A stretch of 64,000 nt of DNA. Origin: Betaproteobacteria bacterium (lineage in GTDB: Bacteria > Pseudomonadota > Gammaproteobacteria > Burkholderiales > Thiobacillaceae). Below the pieces are notes generated by a model. The model made no database searches. It was not told the DNA's origin and saw only the letters and a list, made by a program, of their open reading frames with translations. Where the stretch lies: the NCBI GenBank assembly GCA_016219425.1, contig JACRNB010000001.1, positions 1-64,000 on the forward strand, read 5' to 3'. A program made the translations under genes and the position numbers. The number at the start of each line of letters is the position of its first letter. Within the stretch, counting starts at the first letter, position 1. This document shows, one piece after another, positions 1-9,800 of the stretch.

Positions 1-205
1 AAACCGTTGGGTCTGCGCAGACGTTTCCACGAGCGCCTTCCCCCTTTTCCAAAGGGGGAGTGAGGGGGACTTGGCGGCGGTGGCCGGGCGGGCCGGCTCA
101 GAAATCCCCCCTGCCCCCCTTTGGGAAAGGGGGGGGAACCGTTGGGGTTGCGCTGACGTCTCCACGCGCGCCTTTCCCCTTTCCAAAAGGGGGGAAAGAC
201 CGAGG
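1..205. repeat. Intergenic palindromic repeat cluster
   Basis: No gene is visible here. Runs of C5 and G5-8 form several hairpins. A unit beginning AAACCGTTGG at position 1 recurs in diverged form at about 136 (AACCGTTGGGGTTGCG), so the stretch looks like two partial copies of one element. Positions about 37-137 closely match a segment at about 39989-40090, which lies inside the efflux lipoprotein gene. The element is therefore dispersed in this genome. Confidence 0.75.
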
Positions 206-991
206 TCAGCGTGTGGCATGGTGTTTCACTACCGCCAGCTTGCTGGCCAGGGCGCGGTCGATCAGTCCTGGCGCGCTGCCGTTGAGCCAGGCGAACAGGC
301 GTTCGGGGAAGCCGATATGGCGCTCGGGGTGACCTGCCGCGAGGGTGTCGGCGATCTGGCGCGCTACCGCTTCGGGCGGGTCGCTGCGGCTGCCCAGGGC
401 GCGGTTCAGGGCTTCCACCCGGGGCGGGTTGAGGGGGGTGGCGATGGCGCGCGGGGCGATGTGGATGACTCGCACCGGGCTGTCCGCCAGTTCGCGCCGC
501 AGGGCCTGGGAGAAGCCGCGCAGCCCGGCCTTGGCGGCGGAGTAGGCGGCAAAGCCGGGGAAGGGCAGGCTGCCGAAGGTGGAACCCACGTTCACCACGG
601 CGGCCTCGTCCCGGCCCTTGAGCCAGGGCAGCAGGGCGTGGGTGAGGCGCAGGGGGGCGAGCAGGTTGGTCTCCAGCACGTCCGCCGCGCGCGCCCAGTC
701 CTGGTCTTCAAACAGGCCGAAGGCCATCACGCCGGCGTTGTTGATGAGCACGTTGGCCTCGAAGCGGCAGGCGGCTTCGGCCAGGTCGGCGATGCCCTGC
801 GCGCCGCCCAGGTCGGCGGCCAGGGTGCGGGTTTCGCGTCCTCCGGCGGCGCGGGCGGCGGCCTCCAGCCGTTCCGGGTCGCGCCCGGTCAGGAGCAGGG
901 CTGCGCCGCGCGCCGCCAGTTCGCGCGCCAGGGCTGCGCCCAGGCCGCCGCTGGCGCCGGTGAGGAGGATGCGGGCGCGGTTCAGTTCCAC
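206..991 (-). CDS. SDR family oxidoreductase
   Basis: This is a 261-residue short-chain dehydrogenase/reductase that probably reduces or oxidises a product of the neighbouring enzymes with NAD(P)(H). The N-terminal nucleotide-binding motif TGASGGLG, the NNAG motif (LINNAGVM), the catalytic serine region (VNVGSTFGS) and the YxxxK pair (AYSAAKAG) are all present and in order. I chose the GTG at 989-991 (protein starts VELNRARILL) because it sits just before the Rossmann strand and overlaps the end of the upstream diiron gene by 10 bp. A longer reading to 1390 would run antiparallel-frame through that gene and is not credible. It is the last gene of a four-gene overlapping operon. The substrate is unknown. 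Confidence 0.9.
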   Translation of the reverse strand: MELNRARILLTGASGGLGAALARELAARGAALLLTGRDPERLEAAARAAGGRETRTLAADLGGAQGIADLAEAACRFEANVLINNAGVMAFGLFEDQDWARAADVLETNLLAPLRLTHALLPWLKGRDEAAVVNVGSTFGSLPFPGFAAYSAAKAGLRGFSQALRRELADSPVRVIHIAPRAIATPLNPPRVEALNRALGSRSDPPEAVARQIADTLAAGHPERHIGFPERLFAWLNGSAPGLIDRALASKLAVVKHHATR

Positions 992-1644
992 GTCGCCTCC
1001 GCCGGGGTCAGGCCGCGAAAAATATCGCCGTAGAGCTTGAAGAACACGCGCGCGCAGCGCACCACCTCGGCTTGGTCGTCGGCGTCCATGCGTTCCACCA
1101 GGTTGGCGAGGTGGCGTGTGTGTTCCTGGTCCAGCGTGCCGTGCGAGCGCAGGTAGGTGAAGGCCGTGTCCGGCAGCCCCAGGGCGGCCTGGATGCGGTC
1201 GGCGGCGTTGAGCGCGAGGGCGACGCTGGTGCCTTCCAGCACATAAACCATGCCGAAGAAGCCCGCCGGGTTGCCGCGTTCGACCAGATTCCAGGCGTAG
1301 GCCGCCATCACTTCGGCGGGCAGGTCGGGCGGGCTGGCGCGCACCGCTGCGGCATCGCCTCCGGCGGCGGCGATGTCGTTGAGGATCCATTCTTCGTGCC
1401 CGATCTCTTCCGCGATGTATTCCGCCACCGGGCGTTGCAGCCAGGCCAGGCGCGGCGTCAGGCGGCTGCCCAGCGCCATGAGCAGGGGTGTGGTGTGGCG
1501 GACGTGGTGGTAGGCCTGTTGCAGGAATGCGAGGTACAGCGCGTGCGTGACGCCGCCTGCGAGCGCGGCGCGGATGGCGGGGGCGGCGTACAGGGCGGCG
1601 CGGTCCTGGGCGGTGGCGTCGGCCAGTTGTTCATAAAACGACAT
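982..1644 (-). CDS. Heme-oxygenase-like diiron (TenA/PqqC-like) enzyme
   Basis: A 220-residue all-helical protein of the iron-containing redox enzyme family (heme-oxygenase-like diiron oxidase fold). Possible metal ligands are visible: EEIGHEEW near residue 80, LEGTS near residue 138 and the late DQEHTRHL motif near 173, plus an early HHVRH segment. Members of this fold oxidise, desaturate or cleave bound fatty-acyl or amino-acid substrates with O2. The start overlaps the end of the ligase gene by 14 bp, and its end overlaps the SDR gene, so the four genes are probably translationally coupled. The place in the operon suggests it acts on a substrate activated by the ligase; that is inference. 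Confidence 0.85.
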   Translation of the reverse strand: MSFYEQLADATAQDRAALYAAPAIRAALAGGVTHALYLAFLQQAYHHVRHTTPLLMALGSRLTPRLAWLQRPVAEYIAEEIGHEEWILNDIAAAGGDAAAVRASPPDLPAEVMAAYAWNLVERGNPAGFFGMVYVLEGTSVALALNAADRIQAALGLPDTAFTYLRSHGTLDQEHTRHLANLVERMDADDQAEVVRCARVFFKLYGDIFRGLTPAEATWN

Positions 1645-3202
1645 GGGAGTTCTCCTTGGTAAACAGGGTTTCGAGCAGGGGGGCGTGGCGGGCGAGGAGG
1701 ACCGCGCGCAGCGGGCGTCCGTTGCCGGTGGCGAGTCCGTCGGCGGCCAGGAATGGCGGTACGGCGGCCCAGGTGTGGATGCGGGCGTAGTCGGGCAGGG
1801 TGGCGTTGGCGCGCGCCACGGCTTGTGCCACCGCTTCCGGGGCGCTGCCCGGCATGGGGGCGATCAGCGCCGCCAGCCGGGGTTGCGCCTCGCCTGCCGC
1901 GAGGGCGTGCAGGATCTCCGGCTGCGCGGTGAGCGCCGCTTCCACCCATTCGGGCGAGACGTTGCGGCCATAGGCGGTGATGAGCAGGTTCTTGCGGCGG
2001 CCTTCCAGGTGCAGGAAGCCGTCGGCGTCGAGGCGTCCCAGGTCGCCGGTGGCGATCTCGCGCAGGCCGTCGGGTCGGGTCGGGAAGGGCGTTTCGCCCA
2101 GGTAGCCCAGGGCGAGGCGTCCGGCGGCGTGGATCTCGCCGCGCTCGTCCACGCGCACTCGCACATGCGCCAGGGGGCGGCCCGCGCTGGCGGGGCGTTC
2201 CGCGCCGGGCAGGTTGAGGCTGAGGACGGAGCCGCATTCGGTGAGGCCGTAGCCTTCGTAGGCCGGAATGCCGCGCGCATCGGCCCGCGCCAGCAGGTCC
2301 GGCGCGACCTTTGCGCCGCCCACGGCAACCAGGCGCAGCCAGGCGGGGGCGTATTCGCCGGCGGTCTCCAGTGTCTGGGTCCAGGCCTTGAGCAGTTCCG
2401 GCACGAGGATGAGGCTGGCAGGTTGGCGGGTGCGCAGGCTGCGCATCAGGCAGGCCGGGTCGAAGCCGGACATGCCGCGCCAGCCCAGTTCGGCCAGGCT
2501 GGGCAGGGCCGCTTCGGCCCCGTGCAGCAGGGCGGCGTAGACCCCGGCGACGTTTTCCAGCAGCAGGGGCAGGGGCAGGCAGGCGAGGTGGCGCGACAAA
2601 GATAGTGCCCCCGGCTCGGAAAAATCGCCCGAGCCGCCCCCCGTGGGGGCCAAGTCGTTCTTGGGGCGGCCCGGCGAACGACTTGAGAGGCCGTCCAGGG
2701 CCAGGTGGATGGATTCGGCGGTGTCCATCAGCCCCGCCGCTGCGAGGCAGACGCCGCGCGGCTGGCCGGTGCTGCCGGAGGTGAAGGAGATCTTGGCGGT
2801 TCCGGCGGGCAGGGCGCGCGCCGGGGTTGTGCGCCGCAAGGAGGCCAGACCGGCAATCTCGCCTGCCGCCGTGAAGCCCAGCCCCAGGGCGAGGATGCGT
2901 TCCGGGGCGTCGGTCAGGACGTGGTCGGACCCGGCGCTTTCCAGCGCGTGGGTCATCTGGGCGGGGGAAAAGAAGCCGGGCAGGGGCAGGTGCGTAACCC
3001 CGGCGTGCAGCGCGGCGAGGTCGAGGGCGACCCAGGCGGGGCCGTTGTCGGCGAGGACGGCGAGTACGCGCGTATTGGCGAGACGGGCGCTCAGGGTCTC
3101 GATCTGGCGCAGCAGTTCGCCGGCGTTGATCCCCGATCCGGCTCCGCTCAGGGCGGGGCGTCGCGGGTGCGCGGCGAGGGTGCGGAACAGGCGTTCAGGC
3201 AT
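1631..3202 (-). CDS. AMP-dependent synthetase/ligase with in-frame repeat insert
   Basis: A 523-residue adenylate-forming enzyme that would activate a carboxylic acid as acyl-AMP. The A3 motif ISFTSGSTGQPRG, the A5 motif YGLTEC and the A7/A8 region (TGDLGRLDADGFLHLEGRRKN) are clear. At the C-terminal A10 position the sequence reads GNGRPLR, so arginine stands where the catalytic lysine of most relatives lies. About 30 residues (DNA about 2597-2686) between the A3 region and the LPLPLLLEN helix look foreign: they are encoded by a palindromic repeat related to one inside comF. The gene overlaps the upstream thermostable-hemolysin-family gene by 8 bp and the downstream diiron gene by 14 bp. Confidence 0.88.
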   Translation of the reverse strand: MPERLFRTLAAHPRRPALSGAGSGINAGELLRQIETLSARLANTRVLAVLADNGPAWVALDLAALHAGVTHLPLPGFFSPAQMTHALESAGSDHVLTDAPERILALGLGFTAAGEIAGLASLRRTTPARALPAGTAKISFTSGSTGQPRGVCLAAAGLMDTAESIHLALDGLSSRSPGRPKNDLAPTGGGSGDFSEPGALSLSRHLACLPLPLLLENVAGVYAALLHGAEAALPSLAELGWRGMSGFDPACLMRSLRTRQPASLILVPELLKAWTQTLETAGEYAPAWLRLVAVGGAKVAPDLLARADARGIPAYEGYGLTECGSVLSLNLPGAERPASAGRPLAHVRVRVDERGEIHAAGRLALGYLGETPFPTRPDGLREIATGDLGRLDADGFLHLEGRRKNLLITAYGRNVSPEWVEAALTAQPEILHALAAGEAQPRLAALIAPMPGSAPEAVAQAVARANATLPDYARIHTWAAVPPFLAADGLATGNGRPLRAVLLARHAPLLETLFTKENSHVVL

Positions 3203-3806
3203 GGTCCCCTCCGCGCGCGGTGAAGGCCTTGCGCACCCGTCCGGCCACCACCACGGGGCGGGTGTCGTAATAGCGGCCCCATTCCTGCGCCTCGCCGCCC
3301 AGCCGGGCCGGGTCCGCCGAGGTCAGGGCCAGGGGCGGCAGGCCCAGCTTGGCGAACAGGCCGATGAGTTCCTGGGTGGCGGTGAAGATCACCCATTCGT
3401 AACCCTGGCGGTCGAGTTCGCCGGCCAGGTTGAGGATCAGGCGCATGCCCGCGCCGGGCAGGGTGGCGGCGAGGTTGCCCACTTCGGCGATGCGACGGCG
3501 TTCCACCGCGTGGCCGGCCAGGCGTGAGATCAGGGCTTCGGCGCTTTCGTCCAGGTAGCGCTCCAGGAACAGGGGGCCGCTGTGGGCGCCGCGCCAGCCG
3601 GCGGCGGCGCACACCTGGCCGTGCTGCTCCAGGGCGTAGAGGTCGGGGGCGAAACGGGTGACGCGGGCGTCGTAGCGGCGGGCGAACACGTTCCGAATGA
3701 AGTCCTCGCATTCGGTGCGAAGCGGGGCGTCAGCCGGGACGGCGCGACAGATCTGGGGGGAGGGGGCCGTCGCGCGGCGGGGGTGAAGGCGGGGCAGGGC
3801 GGACAT
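3195..3806 (-). CDS. Thermostable hemolysin family protein (GNAT-like)
   Basis: A 203-residue protein of the thermostable hemolysin (delta-VPH) family, whose fold is related to GNAT acyltransferases and acyl-homoserine-lactone synthases. Visible family features are an early ECEDFIRNVFARRY segment, ERYLDE, and EVGNLAA followed by a long helix. I chose the ATG at 3804-3806 (MSALPRLH) because AAAGGA lies 7-8 bases upstream; the longer reading from 3839 lacks this. It is the first gene of the four-gene operon. The hemolysin name comes from an old phenotype in Vibrio; with a ligase, a diiron enzyme and an SDR beside it, a role in making a small acyl-derived compound is more likely here. That is inference. 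Confidence 0.82.
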   Translation of the reverse strand: MSALPRLHPRRATAPSPQICRAVPADAPLRTECEDFIRNVFARRYDARVTRFAPDLYALEQHGQVCAAAGWRGAHSGPLFLERYLDESAEALISRLAGHAVERRRIAEVGNLAATLPGAGMRLILNLAGELDRQGYEWVIFTATQELIGLFAKLGLPPLALTSADPARLGGEAQEWGRYYDTRPVVVAGRVRKAFTARGGDHA

Positions 3807-3853
3807 CGCAAGTCCTTTCGTCTGGAACATGCGATGCATTGTGCGAAGCGGGG

Positions 3854-3870
3854 ATTAAACGGACCTTAAG
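3854..3870 (-). promoter_or_regulatory. PmrA/QseB-type direct-repeat box upstream of the four-gene operon
   Basis: On the minus strand the sequence reads CTTAAG-GTCCG-TTTAAT, two YTTAAK half sites five bases apart, the form known for PmrA/QseB-type response regulators. A CACAAT hexamer that could serve as -10 follows 10 bases later. The box ends 47 bases before the start codon and overlaps the last codons of the glucan synthase gene. Confidence 0.6.
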
Positions 3871-6800
3871 GCGGGGGGATGTAGCGCCGCGCCTTCGAAT
3901 CGTCCGCTGGCGGCGCATCGGCCTTGCCATCGCCGAAGTCACTGCCGTGCTGGCCCGCACCAAGCCCGATGACGCCCAGGACGACCTGCTGGATTTGCTC
4001 AACATCGGGTGTCTCATCCTCGACGCTCCGGAGATTCACGCTACCGCGGTGGAACGGGCTATCCGCCACCCGCACCTCCACCCCATGTTCCCGCTGGTCA
4101 TCCAGCAAGGGAATCGCGCCGCCCTCCAACGCCTCGCCATCCAGGCTCAGACCGCTCTCGCCGCCCTGCACCACGGTGATGTGATAGACCGTCTCCCGAT
4201 ATCGGTAATGCACCGTGAACCCCGACCAGTGGGCGGGCAGGCAGGGCGCTACATGCAGGCGGTCCACTTCCAGGCGCAGCCCGAGTAGCGATTCCAGCAG
4301 CAGCCGGTACATCCAGCCGGCGGAGCCGGTGTACCAGGTCCAGCCGCCGCGTCCGGTGTGGGGCGCTTCGGCGTAGACGTCGGCGGCCATGACGTAGGGC
4401 TCCACTTTGTAAACCGCGATGGCCTCCTGCGATTTCGCATGGTTGGCCGGGTTGATCAGGGTGGTCAGTTCCCAGGCGCGGCGGCGGTCGCCCTGGGCGG
4501 CGAAGGCCATGGCGGCCCAGATCGCGGCGTGGGTGTACTGGCCGCCGTTCTCCCGCACGCCGGGGACGTAGCCCTTGATGTAGCCGGGGTCCAGGTCGGT
4601 CTGGTCGAAGGGCGGGTCGAGCAACTGGATCAGGCCCGCCTCCCGCCGCACCAGGCGGGTGTCCAGGGATTCCATGGCGCGCTGGCAGCGTTCGGCGCTG
4701 CCGGCCCCGGACAGCACGGCCCAGCTTTGCGAGATGGAGTCGATCTGGCATTCCGTGTTGGCGGCGGAGCCAAGGGGGGCGCCGTCGTCGAACCAGGCGC
4801 GGCGATACCAGGCGCCGTCCCAGGCGTGGCGTTCCAGGTTCTCGCGCAGGAGGGCGGCCTGCTCCGCGCAGACCTGGGCGAAGTCGGGGTCGCCGTGGCC
4901 GCGCGCCAGCACGGCGAACTGCCGCAGCACCTCATACAGGAAGAAGCCCAGCCAGACGCTTTCTCCCTTGCCGCCCATGCCCACCCGGTTCATGCCGTCG
5001 TTCCAGTCGCCGGAACCGATCAGGGGCAGGCCGTGGACGCCGAGGCGCAGGCCGTGGCGGATCGCCAGCTCACAGTGCTGGTACAGGCTCTGCCCGGTCA
5101 CGGAGCGACCGGGCAGGTCGAAGTAGGAATCGTCTTCGGGGTTGAGGGGACGTCCTTCCAGGAACGGAACCTCCTCTTCCAGTACGCCGGTGTCGCCGCT
5201 GCCCAGCACGTAGCGGCAGGTGGCCAGGGGCAGCCATAGGTAATCGTCGGAACAGTGGGTGCGCACGCCGCGGCCCGAGGGCGGGTGCCACCAGTGCTGG
5301 ACGTCGCCTTCGCGGAACTGGCGTCCGGCGCTCAGGAGCAACTGGGCGCGCAGCCGTCCGGGTTCGGCATGCAGCAATGCCATCGCATCCTGCAACTGGT
5401 CGCGGAAGCCGAAGGCGCCGCCGGACTGGTAATAGCCGCTGCGCGCCCACAGGCGGCAGGCCAGGGTCTGATACAGGAGCCAGCCATTGCAGAGCACGTT
5501 GAGGGACTGGTCCGGCGTTTCCACCTGGACCGCGCCCAGGGTGTGATTCCAGTACTGCCAGACAGCCTCCAGGGCGCGTTGCGCAGCGATGCTGCCCCTG
5601 GAACGGTGGACGAGGTGATTGGCGTCGAGGTGGCCGCCTTCGCCCGGCATACCGGCCAGACCAAGCCGGAACAGGATCTCGCGTTCCTCCCCGTCCGCCA
5701 GGTCAAAGACCGCCTGGAGGGCGGCGCAGGGGTCCATCACGCTGCCCGACTTGCCGGACAGGTGGGTGCGATGCAAGGCCGCCGGGTCCGCCAGGCTGCC
5801 GTTGCGACCGATGAATTCGAGGCGGTCGCAGGTGCAGGAACGGTGGGCGTCATCCACATCGAAGAAGGCGACCCGTCCGGGAAACTCGCTGTTGTAGGGG
5901 TTACGCGCGTAGACCGCGCCGGTGTAGGGGTCGATCTCGGTGTTCACATGCATGGCGGTCTTGGCCCGCAGGTCGCCCAGCACCCATTCCACATAGCCGG
6001 TGGCGGACAGTCGGCGTGGCCGCCCGGAGGTGTTGCGCACCCGCAGCCGTGAAAACTTGACCGGCGCATCCGCGGCGACATAGACCCACAGTTCCGAGTG
6101 GATGCCGCTCTCGATGTGCTCGAACACGCTGTAGCCGAAACCGTGGCGGCTGACGTAGGGGGTGGCGCCGCGTCGGGGCAGGGGGGTGGGCGACCAGAAC
6201 TGGCAGGTTTCCTCGTCGCGCAGGTAGAAGGCCTCGCCGCCAGCGTCGGAGATGGGATCGTTGTGCCAGGGGGTGAGACGGAACTCGTGGGCGTTTTCGC
6301 CCCAGGTGTAGGCCTGGCCGCTTTCAGAGAGGACGCTGCCGAAGTGGGCGTTGGCCAGCACATTGACCCAGGGCGCGGGGGTGAGCTGATCCGCCGTGGT
6401 GGTGATGACGTACTCACGCCCATCCGGAGTGAAGCCGCCCAGGCCGTTGCCCAGGATCAGCTCGCGTTGGGGCGGATCGAAGGCAGCGGGCGCTTCGGGG
6501 CGCGGGGATTTGCTCGGCATCAGGCGCGGCACGCGCAACTCCGGCGTCGGCGGGCGGTTGAGCTGCTCCGCCAGGGTTCCCCGGCTGTCGCTCAGGATCA
6601 CCCGGGCCACGGTCTGGAACAGGATGCGGTCTTCCTCCGAGATCTGCTCCGCCAAGCGGATGAAGATGCCGCCAGGCCGGTCGATCACCTGGTTTTCCAG
6701 GCCCACAGCCACCAGCCCCAGGATCTGGTCCTGCAAGGCTTGGCGGTAGCCGGCGCGGTCTTCGTTCCAGATCACCAAGTCCACCGCCAACCCCTTCAGG

Positions 6801-9800
6801 CGCCAGTAGGCATGGGCCTGGATGAGCTGGCGCACGAGTTCGATGTTGGCCAGGTCGGTGATGCGCAGCAGGACGATGGGCAGGTCGCCGGAGATGGCGT
6901 AGCCCCAGAGGCCCGATTGCCCGCGCCGGTTGCGCAGCACCACGCTGCTGTCGGCGCGCAGGCTGGCCTGCGCGTACAGGATGGCATTGGCCAGGCGGCC
7001 ATAGAGCTGGGCGTCCGCCTCGCTGGCGTTGATCTGGCGCAGCACCACCTGGGCGTGGGTCCAGGCGAGTTCGAACACCCGGTCGGCCAGACGTCGATCC
7101 TGGTATTTCTCGATCAGGGCCAGGGCGTCGGCGCGGCTCTCGCCGACGCCGTAGACCAGATCAATGCAAGCGGACTGCTCCGGCTCCAGGGTGATGCGGC
7201 AACGGATGGCGAGAATCGGGTCGAGCACCGAGCCCTGGCTGCCGGACAGGGGCTCGTCGCGGTCCAGGGCTTGCGGCGCGGCGACGGTGCGACCGCGTCC
7301 GAGGAAGCGCGCCCGGTCGGTCTCGTAGGAAAACTCGCTGCCCTCCAGGTCGTGCACGGCCAGCAGGTGGAACCCCCAGGGCGTGGCCTCGTCGTGGGAG
7401 CGGGGGCGGCGGGTACAGAGCAGCGCCTGGCGCGCCGCGACGATCTCGGTCTGCACGAACAGATTGCTGAAGGCCGGATGCAGGGCGTCGGCGGCGGCGG
7501 CGGCCAGAACCACCTCGGCGTAGCTGGTGAGCTCGATGCGGCGGCGGGTGGGGGAGCGGTTGGTGATGCGCACCCGGCGCAACTCGATGTCGTCTTCCGG
7601 CGAGACCACGATATCGGTGTGGGTGTCGAAGTCGAAGGCCTCGCCGCCGTGGGCGTCGCGCCCCTTGTCGCGGCGGCGGAATTCCACCCGCCCTTCCGAG
7701 AAGATGGCCTCGTAGTGATCGGCGCGCCGCAGGGTGGGCTGGTGCGCAGTGGACCAGACGGCCCCGCTGCCGAGGTCGCGCAGGTAGGCGAACGCGCCCC
7801 AGGCATCGCGCACGCCGTCCTCGCGCCAGCGGGTGACGGCCAGATCACGCCAGCGGCTGTAGCCGCCGCCGGCGTGGCTGATCATGACGTGGTAGCGGCC
7901 ATTGGAGAGCAATTGCACCTCCGGAGCCGGCGTGTCGGGGTTGTTCAGCACGCGAATCGGCATCTCCGGGGCGCTGGCGCCGGCCTGCATCCCGGTCAGC
8001 TCCGGGGCATGGGTATAGAAGGTCGAGGTTCTGGGAATGCGCTCCTGCAATAGCAGCAGGGTGGCCTGGAACAGCGGGTCGGCGGCGAAGCGCCTTTGCA
8101 TCGGCTGATCCAGCAGCGCCTGGGCCAGGGCCAGCAGGCTCATGCCCTGGTGATGGGCCATGTAGGAACGCACCAGGGCGTGGGTTTCGCCGCGTCGTTG
8201 CCGGGCGGGGGTGTAGTCGATGGCCTCGTAATAGCCGAACCAGCCTTCCGCTCCCAGGTCGGTGAGGCGTTGCAGGTTCTGGCAGGCCGCCTCCGGGGCC
8301 ACCGTCAGGGCCATCACCGTGGCATAGGGTGCGACGACCAGGTCTTCCGCGAGCCCCCGCTTCATCCCCAGGCCGGGGACGCCAAAGGCGCGGTACTGGT
8401 AGTTCATCTGCACATCCACCGCGTTGTAGCCGGATTCCGAGATGCCCCAGGGCAGGCCGCATTGCTGCCCGTATTCGATCTGCCGCGCCACCGCGGCGCG
8501 CGCGGTCTGGTCGAGCAGGGTGTGCGCGTAGTTCGGCATCACCAGTTGCGGCATCAGGTACTCGAACATGGAGCCGCTCCAGGACAGCAGAATCGGCTCG
8601 CCGCCCGCGTTGGTGAGCAGGCGACCGAGGGCGAACCAGCTCTCCTGGGGCAGTTGGCCCTGGGCGATGGCGACAAACACCGACAGGCGCGCCTCCGAGG
8701 CCAGCAGGTCGTAGTAGCTGCTGTCCCTGCGCCGTTCCTCGACGTTGTAGCCGATGGACAACAGGCGCGCCCCCTTGTCGTAGAGGAAGCCATATTCCAT
8801 GTCGGCGAATTCGCCCACGCGCAGGGCCAGATCCTGCAGGGCGGCGATGCGTATCCGGGCGCGCTGGCGGCCCAGTTCGATGTGGTTGTGCAGTTTGTCC
8901 AGCCAGACCTGCTGCGCCGGGGTCCGCTCCGCCGTGGCGGGGCCGGGGGACAAGGGCAGTCCCGCCAGGCTGCGCAAGGTCGGGATGGCGAGGGCTTCGG
9001 GGGGGAGTTCCAGCCCCTCCGGAGCCGGGGGCAGACCCAGCCAGGGCGCCAGGAAAATCAGTTCCTCCGAGGCGGCCCGGCATTGCTGATCCAGCGCCCG
9101 CAACCACCAGCAGGCCTGGTTCTCAGGGGCCTGGCCCAGGTTCTCGCGCATGGCCGTTGCGCCACGGACCAACGCTTCGAACAGGCGCCAGATGGCCAGC
9201 AGCGGGGTGGCTTGGGCATCGTCCACCAGGCCCTTCCCGGTCTCGAACTGTGCTCGGAACAAGGCCAACGGCGCAGGCGCGGGATCGCCCGCCGCCGCCT
9301 CCAGAATCTCCAGGGTATCGCCCAAGCCGTCGCGCCAGCGGGGGGCCAGGATGGGCTGATCCAGCAGCGCCAGCAGGCCGGAGCGCAGGGTCAGGAGGTG
9401 GCCCGCCAGGTTGCCGCTGTCCACGGTGGAGATGTAGGCCGGGTGCAGCGCCTGGAGCGTCCGGGTGTCGTACCAGTTGTAGAAATGGCCGCGATGCCGC
9501 TCCAGTTCCGCCAGGGTCTCCAGGGTGTGGCGGGTGCGCTCCATCAGTCGTCCGGTGGAGAGGTAGCCGAAATCCTGGGCGGCCAGGTTCGCCAGCAGGG
9601 CCAGGCCGATGTTGGTGGGCGAGGTGCGGTGGGCCAGGGCGCCGGTGCGGTATTCCTGATAGTTGTCCGGGGGCAGCCAGTGGTCGTCCGGGCCGACGAA
9701 GGTCTCGAAGTAGGCCCAGGTCTTGCGCGCGATGCGGCTCAGGAAGCGCGTTTGTTCCGCGCTCAGGGGGGGCTCGCGGCGGGCCAGGGGCTGGCTGAGC

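Noticed and set aside
71-1033. Plus-strand 320-codon frame over the repeat cluster and SDR gene
   Set aside because: It is antisense to the SDR gene, begins in repeat sequence and shows no domain.
206-1390. Longer N-terminus for the SDR protein (394 residues)
   Set aside because: The extra part is a shadow frame inside the diiron enzyme gene and is arginine-rich; the GTG at 991 gives the normal family length.
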